64,000 nucleotides of DNA. It comes from Anniella stebbinsi (lineage: Eukaryota > Chordata > Lepidosauria > Squamata > Anniellidae). The stretch covers positions 204,329,810-204,393,809 of the forward strand of contig JARDYH010000002.1 of the NCBI GenBank assembly GCA_029215795.1. The letters are read 5' to 3'. Both the position numbers and the translations under genes were made by a program. Numbering within the stretch: the stretch's first letter is position 1; each line of letters begins with the position of its first letter. Below, piece by piece: positions 13,740-28,360 of this stretch. Under the pieces are notes generated by a model. The model saw only the letters and a list, made by a program, of their open reading frames with translations. It had not been told where the DNA came from and made no database searches.

Positions 13740-14036
13740 TAAGGAGCAAACTAACAGGGATATTAGGTAGATGGCCCCTGGAGAGAAGGCTTTTCAGTGC
13801 TGGCACTCAAACTGGGAGTTCCATCCTAGATGTGCATTGACTGGACAACTTCCTTATTTTCCTTTAGGTGCTAGGCAACTTCTGCCTTGTTCCCATGCTT
13901 TTAACTGCCTTTTGTGATGCTGTCCAATATATTATTGGTCTTGCCATCTGGCTTTGCTTTTAATTTGTTGTTTAAATATATTGTTTTAATTGTGACACTG
14001 TACATTGCCTTGAAGCTATGTTGGATTATGTGGGAT
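13740..14036 (+). mobile_element. LINE 3' end fragment
   Basis: Contains a degraded RRLFSAGTQTGSSILDVH segment and a T-rich 3' UTR ending GGATATAAAT. The same 3' UTR type is found at 12.83-13.2 and 14.74-15.09 kb. Confidence 0.5.
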
Positions 14037-14099
14037 ATAAATCTTATAAACTTGTGAAAGAATGGAGAAGCTTCTTTCAATTCATACAAATTGAATTGT

Positions 14100-14290
14100 A
14101 TGAATCATTATTTATTTATTACATTTATATCTTGCCTTTTTTCCCCTCAAAGGAACCCAAGGTGGCATACATAATCCTCCTCGTCTCCATTTATCCTCAT
14201 AACAACAACCCTATGAGGTAGAATGGGCTGAGAGTCTTTGACTGAACCAAAGTCACCCAGTGAGATTCCATAGCCATATTCTGAAATATG
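14100..14290. repeat. MIR/L2-type old repeat
   Basis: Contains TATCCTCATAACAACAACCC and TATGAGGTAGAATGGGCTG, then AAGTCACCCAGTGAG, the widely conserved block of amniote MIR/L2-type repeats. Confidence 0.6.
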
Positions 14291-14739
14291 TGAAGCTCAA
14301 GGTCAAAATTCAGAATCAGCAGCTATGGATCTTTCAGACACTGATACCAATTAGGGAAAAAACAATAGTATTTTCAAATATCTACTGAGATGGAATGGGA
14401 TATAAATAAAATAAATATGGTTCAGTGTACCCAACTTTTTCTGTACTTCCTATGAATGTTTACTCAAAAGCAAATTCCATTGAATTCACTGGTGATCACC
14501 TATCCAATTAAGTGTATACGATTGTAACCTTACAATGGATAATAATTACTAATACTGAACTTTGTGATCTCATGCCTATCAGTTGGGCAGCAAGAAAACA
14601 CAAGTTACACCATTTCATTTCCAGTGCTGATTTTAATGACCTATAAACCATATAAAACAGTTTGACCCAGGTATCTAAAGCATGGGTAGGCAGAAACTAG
14701 ATCTCCAGGTGTTTTGGATTTCAACTCCTACATGCCCAT

Positions 14740-15092
14740 CACCTTAAGGGTGCCACCACCTTCTGAAGTTAGGCAGGTGGCTACCAGATACAGCATTTAC
14801 AGTGGTGGCATCCAAACTATGGAACTCCATGTGCAGCTAACAGTTCCTAGCATGTATACCTGACATCTTTGTAATCTTTTCAGCACCAGGCAAAATCTAT
14901 CCTGTTTGTGTGCTTTTAATAAGTTTTGTATTGTTGTAATTGACTTCAACTTACTGACATTTTGTTTCTACGAGTTGGTTTTATGGTTTACTGCTTTTAT
15001 AGTTTTCATCTTTCATGTTTACATACTGTGTTTTTTGTATGCATCACTGAAGCAAAGTGATAAGGTGGGGTATAAATAAGATAGATATATAA
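14740..15092 (+). mobile_element. LINE 3' end fragment
   Basis: A block around 14790-14830 (TFTVVASKLWNSM-like) precedes a T-rich 3' UTR ending GGTATAAATAAGATAG. Resembles the fragments at 12.83 and 13.74 kb. Confidence 0.5.
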
Positions 15093-16039
15093 GTCAACTG
15101 CCTAGGTATGAGGTATCAGTTTCTACGTTAAGAAACAGAAAAAACTGAAAATGGCCTGATGAAGAGCCACATAATGTTCGGGATGTCAGTTGGAAAAAAA
15201 AGGGGGACATGTAGGGAGGAATCAACCTGCTTGAGCCCCTTGCAGTTTAGAGTGTTCTGGAAGTAGGAATTTGTTGTTGTTGGTGGTGGTGGTGGTGAAT
15301 CCACCATGAGGTTAAAAAACTCCATTCATTATATGGGCAAGTTTAAAGAGGGAGGAAAGGAAGAAAAAAAAGGACACTTCCCTTTCCTATTCACAAAAAC
15401 AACCAGTCTCAAACCTGAACCCTTTAGTTTTATAAGGGAAAAGGGTGGGAAAGGGAAGAGGCATCCTTTCTTCTCACTGAAGATTTCTGTGCGCCCTCAC
15501 TATCAGGCTCCTGTTCCAATATAGCTGGAACCTGAATAGAAACACTCTTTTTAATACTGCAACGAATATCTAAAAATATTGCTGCTTAATTTACATTCTA
15601 TGAGTGCTTATTTTCTGAGCTCTCTAGAACTACATGCTTCTTCTGTTTCTGCATAATATTGCTGAAGCCCCTACACAATAAAACCTTATTTTGTTTACTA
15701 CAGCTCTGATCTCTTTTGTTTTCCTTATTCTCCCCCCTCAGTATATTTTTCCAAATGGCAAAACCCAAGATATTTAGGTATCTTGGGATGCAGCAGTTCA
15801 AGCTCTAACACTATGTTTGTAATTGTTTGGTCATTTCAAATTTTACATTGCATAAATGAACATAACAGTAAATATTTAGTAAGTTATACATGAAAGATTT
15901 TAGATTCATAAAGTTAGTTTACATTTGATACAAGTAATGCATATTTAAATTTCCCCCCAATTTTATTTTATAGAGAAAGTGGTTTTCCATGGCTTCAAGA
16001 TGGCTTTCCAGAAATTGATATTTTTTTACTACCAGTATG

Positions 16040-16321
16040 ACATATTTTGCATGACATGACAGCCTACCATAGCTTAATTTACTGTTGAGCTGGACACTTG
16101 CTTTTTGCATGGTACCCGGCATACTGTGGCTTGTTGTGCTGTGCAAACCCAGGTGGCTGGGGTTGTTTGAGGGTTAGACAACCCTCAAACAACCCATGGC
16201 TTGTTTAAGGGTTGAGGGTTTTCTTACCCTCAAACAACCCCTGCTGCCTGGGTTCACACAATACAACAAACCACACAATGAGACAGCCCCTGCGGATAAA
16301 TTAAACCACAGTAAACTGATG
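16040..16321. mobile_element. Palindrome-rich MITE-like segment
   Basis: Contains TGTTTGAGGGTTAGACAACC, CCTCAAACAACCCATGG and CTTACCCTCAAACAACCCC, plus terminal GGTTCACACAATACAAC. Nested inverted repeats built on the AACCCTCAAACAACC unit. Ends uncertain. Confidence 0.5.
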
Positions 16322-16815
16322 ACTGGGTTCGCACGACACGCTAACCAATGGTGGATTAAATAGTCAATGGTTGGTTATTGTGTAATCTGTCTGGACTTTT
16401 CCCCACAATGGTTGGTTATAACCAATGCAAATGACCAACGCTGTGCAGAGTTGATTATTTGAACCACTGATGGTTATTATTTTGTGTGTCGGGCACCGTT
16501 AACTATTTTGTCGCACACAGTAGGTTATTTTCAGTGACTACAGAGTCCCCTGGCAAGAGCAACAAAAACGGCAGCTGCCACTCTAGTCCAGCCAGCAGAA
16601 CTTGCAATGGCTGATGGGATACCAGTGGGAGGACTGAAGTGGGAAAGAGTGCGGGGAATGTGTCAATCAAACACACTGTTGGCTAACAGCCAACTTGACA
16701 ATGGCCTTAATCGACACCACACTTGACTATAATCATGTTGTTTGGGAAGTACCCCCTCGATAATCAACCGTGGAGTTGATTATTAACCCACCACTGACCA
16801 TTGTGTTGTCCGAAT
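16322..16815. mobile_element. MITE with GGTTCGCACGACAC-type ends
   Basis: The left end GGTTCGCACGACACGCTAAC pairs loosely with right end GTGTTGTCCGAATGCAGCC. TAACCAATGGTGG and CCACCACTGACCATTG form the subterminal inverted block. Related to the 33.1-kb MITE. Confidence 0.68.
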
Positions 16816-17645
16816 GCAGCCAAGTTCATTCTGTCCACTTAATTTTGTAGCTGTTTTCTATGAATGGGCAGCAACAGTGGTAATTTCTATATTTAGCAGC
16901 AAATCCCATTTTTATGGATTTAAGTAAAATTACTAACTTCACTACTCATTGTTGAAATTGCAATTCCCCATGTACTATTTAACTACTAAACAAAATATGA
17001 GTTTTCCAGACACGAGTTTACCAGGGTTATGTGGCTTTTAAAAAAGAGAGAGAGAAAATGCTAGAAAAGATTCGAACTACTGAGTAACTATTGACAAAGA
17101 TAAGATTACATGTCCCCATAACTGCTAATGAATGCTTGGATTACAGCCCAAACCAGATCATATTCAAGAACATTACACTTCTAGAATACACAATTAACGC
17201 AAACTTTTTTATTTAATGTATTGTCTCCTTAACTCAAATAGAATCCTAATAGTACCTTATAATTTAAACCACTTGCAGAAAAAGGTAGTTTCTTCTCTTT
17301 TACAGGAGCCAGTTAGGAAACTTACTCATCTGAGTTCCCAATAGCTGTATCAGTTGTCTACAGATATGGAGAACAGGTTGAAATGTTGAAGCCATAAAAA
17401 TGGAAACTGAGAAATATTTACAATATTGACCTATAAATAAACTTTACTTGCAATTTTAACAGTAAATGCATTTTGGACAAGCTACTTGTTAAATGCCATT
17501 GTTATATTTATGAAATATATATCATTTAGTATTTATCCAGACACATTACAAATATATGCAATGATAAGAGTTTACTGCTATACCCCAAATACTACCACCA
17601 CATCTTTTACGCTTTGGCAAATCAGACCACCAGTTGGGAGAATGC

Positions 17646-17650
17646 AAATA

Positions 17651-17694
<44 letters not shown>

Positions 17695-17695
17695 A
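17646..17695 (+). repeat. (TATC)n microsatellite
   Basis: About 11 consecutive TATC/CTAT units, followed by an imperfect continuation to 17709. Confidence 0.95.
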
Positions 17696-19404
17696 TCTAT
17701 CTCTCTATCAGGGCAATAAGTGGAAAGTTCTACCACCACCACCACGCAATAGCATGACATTGCTAAACTCTGGTGTTTTATGAGTAGCTTCTTGCTCACT
17801 AGAGCTGAACCTCAGCAGTCTAGCACTATAGTGCAATTGCCCTGAAGTGGTGCTAAGATTTGGAATTAAGCAGGTAGAAAGCTGCCTCGTGCACTCTGTG
17901 TTCAGAGTGAAAAGGCAGGATAAAAATCTCTTAATATCAAAGCTTTTCCTAACCTGAGTTTTGCAATGCAAAGTAATCTAATATTTATTTTCCTCCACAA
18001 GTATATCGGAGAGTCGGGGGGGGGGGGAAAATTAGGATCAGGAATGTGCACCTCATGGTACAAATCCTCAGTTTCACTCCTCCTTCTAGGATACTTTGAG
18101 CTGGATACTTTGCACAACCTTGGAAGAGTAATTAATATTTGAGAAAAAGGTTTTACACACTTAAGCACTTTGGACTGGAAAAAGTCCTTAGGCGCTCTGG
18201 ATTGGCGGGGGGCGGGGGGAGGAGAGAGAGAAATTAAGGTAACAATACCATTTGGCCTGATCAAACCCTAATTTCTCTTCCCCTCAACACTCTCAGCAGC
18301 CTGTGCCTCCTGAGGAGTAATAAGCATGATCAATCATCAGTCTTTTAAAACATTTTGCAAACAAATGATTTTTCTGTCTACTAGCGAGGCACTCCTCACC
18401 CCAATACATAGAAACCACTACCTTGTCTGCAAGTGTCTCCTTATAATGACCAGCACAATACATAAACAGACACCATAAACATTATATAGTAACCAAAAAC
18501 TCAAGTTATTTAATTGGGCTTAGAAACAGCATCACCATGCAGAAACGTATGTGTAGTATGGATAAATATGAGCTACAACTGTAAGTGAACTAGGCACTGC
18601 AGCAAACCTCATGGTATATACAGCACAGAAAGAACACATGTATGCAACTTCTAAAACTTGATTTTGGTTCTTTTTTTTAAAAAAAGTAAAATTTGGATCC
18701 AAAGTGGTAGTCACCTCACTAGCATATTTGTGACAATGAAGGGCCCAATGGGCTCCCTGCCCCTCCAGATTTTTATTTTATTTCTTAAGGTATTTTATTT
18801 ATTTATTTATACTGGAAAGCCGTTAATCTTGCAAAACGTAGTGCTGCCCTCCAGCACCATCTTTATTTGGGTTCTAAAAAGTGGCTTTGTGTTTGGGTGC
18901 CGAGTCCCCACCTCTGCCTTGCCCTTGGGTTCTTCGACAAGTTACTTTTCTTTCAGTTCTACCAGTCAGGTTTTTTTCTGGGAAAAGAGTGTTTTGTGAT
19001 TGACCAGGGTAACCATTTTATGGATAGCAACTCCATTGCAGTCATTCTGTGAGACAGCCCATGTGGCAAGTGTGTATACATTTGATGAAGAATGACAGAA
19101 CACTTTCACAAGCAAGTGCTCTACCCACAGCCATCACATCTGTTTCAAACAGCATCACAGATTTTCATAAAATGTCTTCATGAATAAGGTTTTTGGTATC
19201 TGACTAGAAATAGGAAGAGAGGGAGCTTGTCAAAATTCCCTGAAGAGATTTCTGGAACTGGATGGCCCTGTCCCTGGTACCTATCAATCCAGTATCCATT
19301 AAAACAGGCTGGAAGGCAAAGCCTCTCGTGGCCATTTAAAGACTTAGGCAGGTTCATATGAATGAAGACAGTCCATCAGATAATCTTTTGAAGGCCTAAG
19401 CTAG

Positions 19405-19546
19405 CATTCTCCAACCTGGTGTCCTCCAGATGTTTGGGTCTACAAATCCTATTAGCTCTAGCTACCATAGCCAAGTCACAAGTGCTGGGAATTGTAGCCC
19501 AAAATATCCTGAGGGACCAGGTTGGAGAAGGCTGGCCTAAGCCCAG
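19405..19546. mobile_element. Palindromic hAT-like MITE copy
   Basis: The left arm has CTCCAACCTGGTGTCCTCCAG and the right arm CCAGGTTGGAGAAGGCTG, with GGGAATTGTAGCCCAAAAT before it. Lies in GLCCI1 intron 1. Confidence 0.72.
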
Positions 19547-22500
19547 GTTAATACCAGGGTTTTAATTTGATTGGAATATGCCTTTTTTATAACCTCTGAT
19601 CCCCTGCAATATCAAACTTTGTTTGGAATGGAGTTGGGGTAGGGTTGGTATCTGAAAAACAGAAGTTTAACCCCTCCTCCCTGGGATTACTAAACAAGTT
19701 TCACAGTTCCTTATATCTGGTCAGAGTGATACAAGCTCAGGAATAAAATGAATTTTATCCCATTATTACAACCTTATAATTTGTCATTCACCCAGGGCAA
19801 ACAGAAACTGTTCCTGTTTTCCCACACACCCAAAGAGCCACACATGCAAACTCCATAGCACTTCACTCTACCAGTGCACATTATGGCTGTGCCTGTGTCC
19901 TCTCTTATAGTCTTTTGATCCGCTTCCCCAAGTTCAGACTTCTCTAGACCTGTACAAAGGGTAGCAAAACTTTGTGGCCTTATTGGTTAGACTAGAAGGG
20001 GCCTCTGTTTAAAATCAAACAAATCTGAATACGTGAGATCTTATTCTCCATACTGCATGATCACAACTGCAGTCATTAAAAAAATGTTCAGCAAAATTGA
20101 GAGCTTTACAAAAGACAGCTCTTGGAATAGTCCTGAGATCCTCATAGATCACATCTATCTACACTCAGTCTATGTAATAAAAGTTCATATGTCACCATGA
20201 ACGAAATTTCAAGGGACCAGAACACTGAGCACAATGACAGGAGCTCCTGCCATTATTCTAATTTTAGCCAGGAAGAGGTGTGTGTGTGTGCTCGTGTGCG
20301 CGTGTGCATCACATGCACAAACACACACCAATAAGAAACCAAACATGGGACCCAAGAACTTCAGGTGTCAGTTTTCATAAATGAAATGGCTCAACTGCCT
20401 TTCACCTTATAGAAAACAATCAGGTTAACTGTATTGCGGGTTAGTAGCCAATGAAGCCCAAGGCAGGGATGGAAGATGTTTTAGACATCAGAAAATATAT
20501 TCAAAGACTACTGAACATATTAGTCAAAACATCTGAAAGAGTAACTTCCTTACCCATAGCCCATTAGAGGCTTGTAAGAAAATTCTAACATCTTCATCCA
20601 TTATAAATGACAAGCAGAACCCCACCACCACCATCCAAATTACATGCAAGTCATTTATAGTCATTTCGTTTAGGAAACCTCTAGGTATATTTTTAGAAAT
20701 TATGCATTCTTGGAAGTCATTTTATAGACTTTTAAAAAATTGAACACATTTCAATATTAACTTGAAAATGTCAAATTTGAATTAAAAAAGGAAGATGTCT
20801 TGCAATTACATAGTTCACATATACTTATATTAAAAAGAAACTGTACTATCTCAGAAGCAACCTGAATTTCTCACAATTTAAAAGCTACAACTGTTTCATT
20901 TGTTCAGCTAACGTATTAATACACTGATATTCAAGTGCTGTTCTATACAACATTTTGCGCTGGGTTAACTCAAACATGTATTATTCATTTATCACACAGT
21001 CAAGACACTCCATATAATATATGTTGTATTACACATGCTTTAATCTTAAACAATACAGCAAAAAAAAGTAAGCTAAGTGATGGGAATGGATAGGGAACAT
21101 CAAAACTGCATGACATCAGATATTCTGTAATATTCAAAATATACAATATGCAATGACTATTACTTTTTAAATGTAGGTGGCTGAAACTCAAACATGAAGG
21201 AAGAGAAAATATTATTTTATAAAAAGCTGTCCTAAAAATTTAAGATGTACAACTTGCCTGGCCTGATGGTATTTGAAATCAGAATTAATATTGGTTTTAA
21301 AACAAACATTTTAGAGCACTTAAAGATGCAAGGGGGAAAAGGATGGGAGGGGGGAACCCAGAGGAAGCTGTTTTCATTCATGCAGTAGTGATGTCAGCGT
21401 CTGCAGTGGCAGCTGCCTGACCTATACAGGCTTCCAATCCAGAGCAGTTTTGCAGATTTCTTTTAAGAAACTCTGGCAGCTCCCTTATGACCAAAGAACT
21501 TAAAACTCGAGCAATCTCATTTTAAAAGCTACATTGTAAAAAGGTTTAAGGAAAACACCATTTCGGTTCTAGAATGTCTCCAATAGAAACTGAGTAATGC
21601 AAATCACTTATACAGCCAATGCCATGCAATGCAGTATAAAGAATAACACAAAAGAGAAAGCAGAATTACATGTTTTATGTGTGACTTTAAACAAACACCT
21701 TCTGAAGTACTATAGATATGAAGAAAATTTATTAATATGGCATGTTCTTGACAGTGGTTAAATTAAGCACAAATTTGTATAATTAGCAGAGTGATTAGTG
21801 GTAGAAGCTAATTTATTGTCTCCTAATACAGTAAACAGTTTCACAAAGCAACTCTAGGTTCCCTACTGATAATACAGGTTGCTATTCCAATTTTAGTACA
21901 TTGGTCAGAGGTGTACCAACTTAGAAGAGATCAAACCAGGACTATTTGGTGGGGGGGGGGGAGTTGGTTGGTCATTCTCAGTGAAAACCAGTCCACAAGA
22001 GAGATTTTGCAGACTGTAGTTTTAACATTTGTATTTTACTTTTTAAGCCTGCAGACGTAAGAATGTTGTTCTGTTGGCTAAACAAAATAAAACAACAGGA
22101 ATGTATGAGCGTATGGTGAGTATATCGGCATTTATTTCCTTCCATTCAGGAACTACTGAAAGATACCCACTTTCTGAGATACTGGTATGAGTAAGGAGAG
22201 GGATCATTTCATCATGGTACATGAAGGTAACAGTTCCTGACAGCCAATTCATAGACTTACATACTGTACTGTTATAATTCCATCAAGTTGTGGGTGCTGC
22301 TACTATGGCTTAAGACAAGCTCAGTCCTATGAACTTTTACTTCCAGGTAAATGTGCATAGGACTGAAACCTAAGTATTTTAAGTGTTTTGGGGAAAGACA
22401 AATTACAGACGAATACATTAGTTTTTTATCCTAAATACACCTTTCATTTAAGTACCAGATTTATCATCCATTTTTATTTATTTATTTAAAACATTTATTG

Positions 22501-23870
22501 GCAGCTTTTCAGGGCAGAAGCCCTCCCAAGGCAGTTTAGCGCAATACATGTTATTACAAACAAACAAACAAATGTTTTCGCTAGTTTAACTAGAATTACA
22601 CAGACATCTCTTGCGTCTGTTAAGATTAAGAAGAAAGTTACAACTTTCTGAACCCAACAATATAGATTACACACAATTTTAACACAAGAATTGATTTAGA
22701 CAGTTAAAACTATAAGAATTCTTTATAAATCAAGATCACAGCCTGCTGCATAATTTACATAGAGTCTGGGCTGCAAAGAAGAAATTTAACATTTGTATTT
22801 TGCTGTAAGCATTTTTAGCTCAATATACTACCAGTATTTTAGAATACTTTAGTATGATCCAAATAACTGTATCTATAAAACCAACTGCAAGGATTTCAGA
22901 CAGGAATGCTCCAACTTGCTGCTTTCAATACTAAATCAAGAGGGTTATTTAATTTGCTGCTGAAATGAAACACAGACTTGGCATGATTAAAGAAGCAGAA
23001 GTGTTGAAAGATGCAGGATACCCAATAGCTATAGCAAGATAAGTAGTGTATTTAGTATGATGCATTCAACTGCTGAAATGAAGAAGGGGGAGTGGACAGC
23101 TAAAATGGCCACAGCCACTTTAAAAGAACTCAAAAGATATTAGTTATTTTCAAAGTTTTCCGGATATGTTTGGATTCAAATTTGCAATTGATTTGGAGTC
23201 TAGTTTATAATGCCTCCTGGTATTATATTACATTCTTTAACACGAATACTACAAAATGTGTACTTTTAGTTTCTAGAATTTATTAAGATTTACTTTTAGC
23301 TATGTGAAGGGGTTGCATTTCAGGAGAAGGATTTTAAGGCTTTTTGTAGGCAGGATCCTAGAGCCTACTAATACTGTTTGTGCATCTTAGGTTTTGGAAA
23401 TGTGGCAAGCAGTACTGGTGTCAGATCCTATTGCAAATGTGCTTGTGTTTATAATGTTCTTGTTTAAGTCAGTTTTGTATCCCTTCCTGCCACATACTCC
23501 ATTTGGTGCACTTACAGGGTCCAGGCATACTTTTATATAGACATTACTATTCTGTAATTGTTATTTATGGGAAAGTATCATGGTCCAAACGTTAATTAAT
23601 ATGAAACAATCAGACATTAGCCCGACCTTTACAGTCTCTGAAACATGCAAATATAACTTCCATACAAGGCATGAATGCAGCATGATGTGATAGGATTCAA
23701 AATCACTGTTACAATCCTTTTAAAAAAGTATGGTTTATTAAAGGATAGAATTCATTAAACTAAGACTCCTGCTCCAGGGCAAAAGCCAATCTAGCTTTCC
23801 ATCAACATACTCAAATGTATGGTGAATTCTGAATTACATTATTTTACATTAACAACATACCCAGATTCAA

Positions 23871-24421
23871 TTCTGTGTTTGGGAACAGTCTAAATTACCT
23901 TCCAGGGGCCTCAGCACCTCTGATTACAAAGAGATTAAGAATCTCACCCCCACCTGTGGTAACTCTTGAGCTTGTAACCTTTTGTTCTTCTAAGCCACCT
24001 GCCCAACCTGGTGCCCTCCAGTTGTTTTGTTGGGCTAAAACTAACCATTACCCACACTGGCTGGGGTTGATGGGAGCTGAAGTCCAAAATATCTGAAGAG
24101 CATCAGTTTGGGAAGGCTGTATTAGGCCAAGGGGAGGGCGCAAATGTGGCTTGTGAGTATAGCAGGAAGTCAGGCTGTGCTGGGAGTGGATCTGAGGAGT
24201 GAGCTGGTTTTGGCTCTCTTCATGAAACCTTATAGCACTATCGGTTCCCCTTTGACAGCTGTGGGAGAGCAGGGATTTGTTGGAGCGGTAATGCTGTGGG
24301 CTCAATGTGAATAAGACTTATATGACAGAAACACCAATCTCTTTCTCAGGAAACAACTCTTAAGTGCTGGAACCCCTGAAACATATCACTGCTCAGAAGT
24401 GGGGGATGCACAAGTGTAACA
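23871..24421 (+). repeat. 5' LTR of the gypsy element, with a MITE inside
   Basis: It aligns with the 3' LTR from GTTTGGG near its start to GTGTAACA at its end, sharing TTACCTTCCAGG, CTTTTGTTCT, GGCCAAGGGG, GGAAGTCAGGCTGTGCTG and AACAGTAATGCTGT-like blocks. A palindromic MITE (about 23999-24114) is present only in this copy. Without it the LTR is about 425 bp. Confidence 0.8.
23999..24114. mobile_element. Palindromic hAT-like MITE in the gypsy 5' LTR
   Basis: It opens with CACCTGCCCAACCTGGTGCC and closes with GGTTTGGGAAGGCTG, framing CTCCAGTTGTTTTG and its inverted partner. Flanks TTCTAAGC and TATTAGGC correspond to the single TACTAGGC in the 3' LTR, which supports an 8-bp target duplication as in hAT transposons. 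Confidence 0.78.
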
Positions 24422-25159
24422 CTGGTGCATTTAGTGGGGTAGTGTTTCCTAGAAGAATGTACTGTGAGCCAAGGTTTGCCTGTGCAAGAACAGAGAGCAA
24501 AACAGTAATGCTCCTAGAGCAGATGAAGCTGATGTTTCAGCAGGCCTTAAGGCAGCAGAAACAGCAGCACATAGAGGCCTCACAGGTGCCTTGAAGAAGC
24601 GGGAGCACAAGTATCCCTTGTATCAAGACTACTAGCTTTGCAGGGCTGGACTCTGGAGCAACTGAAAGATTTACAAAGGGAGGCCCCAGAGCGGGTGGAA
24701 AACTAATTCACCAATCTGCCCCCCCCCCCCCCCCGAAAGCATATCTCCATTCAACACTACTATGGAGGCTTTCTGATCTCAATGGGAGAGTTTAAACCTT
24801 AGGGATGGCACTGTACAGTCATTACTGTACAGATGAGGGACAGAGCCCACTGCAGCTGGCTACAGATGGCAGTTGATTGTGCCAAAATAGCTAAAGCAGG
24901 AAGTAATTATGTTATGCCATGATGCTAAAACAACTGGACATTTTGGCACAACAAAAACCTTTGCTTGAATAAGAGAAAACTTCTACTGAGTTACGTCCAG
25001 ATAGGATGTGGACAATTGGTACACAAAGTTTGATGCATGTGTAGCATACACACCCACCCTGCAAGGACAGGGAAGCTTCCAATGCAGTAATATCTTGTAA
25101 GTGCACCAAATGGAGTATGTGGCAATTAATGTCCTTGGCCCTCTACCAGAGAAGAGATT

Positions 25160-25496
25160 GGCAACTACTACATACTAGTTGCTATGGATTATTTCACATG
25201 GTAGCCAGAGGCTTATGCCAGAAAGAACCAGGAATTGTGACAGTGGCAAAGGCCTTGATGGACAAAGGGTGCTAGGGGAATTACATTCTGATCAAGGGAG
25301 AAACTTTGAGTCAAGGGTGTTCCAAGAAATGTGTGAAATTCTTGGAATCAACAAAACATGGACTATTCCCGTCCATCTCCATTCTGATGGCATGGTGGAA
25401 AGCTTCAACCTCACCCTAGGTGTACAGTTGGCAACTTTGGTGCAGCAGCATCAAAGGGATTGGGATGAGCATATTTCACTCTCCCAAAGCATGTAA
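25160..25496 (+). pseudogene. Gypsy integrase fragment
   Basis: The integrase catalytic core is readable across a frameshift and stops: YYILVAMDYFTW, then after a TAG PEAYARKNQ, then GELHSDQGRNFESRVFQEMC, TWTIPVHLHSDGMVESFN. The three acidic DDE residues can be placed (D in MDYF, D in HSDQG, E in MVESFN). In-frame stops near 25199 and 25234 show it is dead. The match is to Ty3/gypsy (retroviral-type) integrases. Confidence 0.83.
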
Positions 25497-26293
25497 TACT
25501 ACAGTTAATGAAAGTACTAAATGTACCCCAACCTTTTGAGCATGAACTGAGGACCTCCACTAATCTCCTTTCTGGCACTCCAAATGGTGAGCAAAATAAG
25601 AATTAAAGCCTAAACTAGAGGGGGCAGAGGGGGCATTAATTTGCAAAAGAAAACCGTAGATTGCCTTAGAAAATAGTAAATGGCTGTATTACATAAGATC
25701 ATATGGGCAGACTTTTGCGAGGGTTGATTTGGTGTTGCTTTACAACTGTTAAGTGGAAAAATGGCAGAAGAGCCTCATGTAGTACTAAGGAAAATAAAGT
25801 GGTGTTCCAGATCCATCTAGGATCCAGACACAAGCCCAAGTTAATTAATAAGGTCTAGCTAAGGAGGTATGAAGGGGACAAAACATGTGGCTGGCTCAAC
25901 TAACTGTCAGTTGGGAAGCTTGGGGCCTGACTCTGAAAGCCTAGAAATTGAGCCATTTCCTTTACATGAGCAGGGTGGCTCCACAAGTGCAGCTGCTGAA
26001 AATAGGGATAATACATCTGCACAATGTGTTATGAGACTTCAAAGAAACAGAAGAATACCCTTAGACTAGATCTTCAAGTGTATTCACAGATTGAACTGTC
26101 TTTGTTTTGAGCATTTATACTGGGACTTTTTTTACTGAGCTTTGTTGGACTTATCCTCTTTAGATCTTTGCCAAAATGTTCTTCCATGTTTTGCTTAACC
26201 CTGTGCATTTGTGTCTTATTGAAGAAATTATTTTGGTTGGCCTACTTGTTTGTTTTTAGTAGTCGCGGGTCCAGACTTCTTTAAAAAGGAAAA

Positions 26294-26721
26294 TGTTGTA
26301 CGTTTGGGGTCAGTCTATCTTACCTTCCAGGTGCCTCTACTTACAGATTTGGGATTCCCCATCCCACCCTGCCAACTCTGTAACTCTTGAGCTGGTAACC
26401 TTTTGTTCTACTAGGCCAAGGGGAAGGGATGAGTGAGGACTGTGCATACAGGAAGTCAGGCTGTGCTGAGAGTGCATCTAAGAATGAGAGCCAATTTTGG
26501 CTCTGAACAAAACCCTAGGCCACCTACCCCTAGACAGCTGAGGGAGTAGGGATCTGTTGGAACAGTAATGCTGTAGACCCTTATCTTAAGCAAAATGTGA
26601 ACAAACCTTATAGGAGAAAAACCCCACAAGACTCCACTGACCTCAGGAAACTGAACCCTTAAGTGGTGGAACCGCTGAAACTTCTCAATGATCAAGAAGA
26701 GGGGGGTGCATAAGCCTAACA
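26294..26721 (+). repeat. 3' LTR of the gypsy element
   Basis: This 428-bp copy begins TGTTGTACGTTTGGGG and ends TAAGCCTAACA. It has the undisturbed version of the site where the 5' LTR carries a MITE (TTCTACTAGGCCAAGGGG). The divergence from the 5' LTR indicates an old insertion. Confidence 0.8.
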
Positions 26722-27199
26722 ATACTCTCCATTACTACTATGAATCAAAGCTGTCATTTTCACACACAGGCGTAGCTTGCAAGGTAGAACGGTTTTATCA
26801 CCCTTTACTATTTATCATCCTTGACTAGGAATACTATTACAGTGTGGATGAAGGGTAAGTAATCAACATTGAAATGACCCCGGCAGGCATCTTGTTTCAG
26901 GCTAGAGCTTAAGAAAGGCCTTTAGACTTGACATTTGAAAGGGGGGAGGGAAGCAAGAACTTGCTCATGTCCTTTCCTTATCAACTTGGGCTGCAGCACA
27001 ATGTACACTTACCCGAGAGTAAGGCCCAGTGAACACAGCGGAATTTACTTCAGAGTAAACAGCCACAGGAATGAGCTGTCGAGGTGGCAGAAGGGGGTGG
27101 GCGTGTGTTCTACAATTTAAGCTCAATATTTCCACAAAACGATCTGTGTTTTGCGGGGGGGGGGGATGTTGTTTCCTTCTCGGTGTTGACAAGGTCTGG

Positions 27200-28360
<1,161 letters not shown>

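Larger units (their letters stand above)
23871..26721 (+). mobile_element. Ty3/gypsy-type LTR retrotransposon, internally deleted
   Basis: Two related LTRs flank about 1.87 kb of degraded internal sequence. The 3' LTR is preceded by a purine-rich tract (AAAAAGGAAAA), as expected for a polypurine tract. The interior holds a possible Gag start (around 24480-24594, with LLEQMKLMFQQALRQQKQQH) and an integrase remnant. Reverse transcriptase, protease and RNase H are missing, so most of Pol was deleted. It lies in GLCCI1 intron 1, opposite to the gene's direction. Confidence 0.82.

Noticed and set aside
25179..25496. Domesticated integrase gene
   Set aside because: In-frame stops, a frameshift and clear flanking LTRs show a dead gypsy copy.
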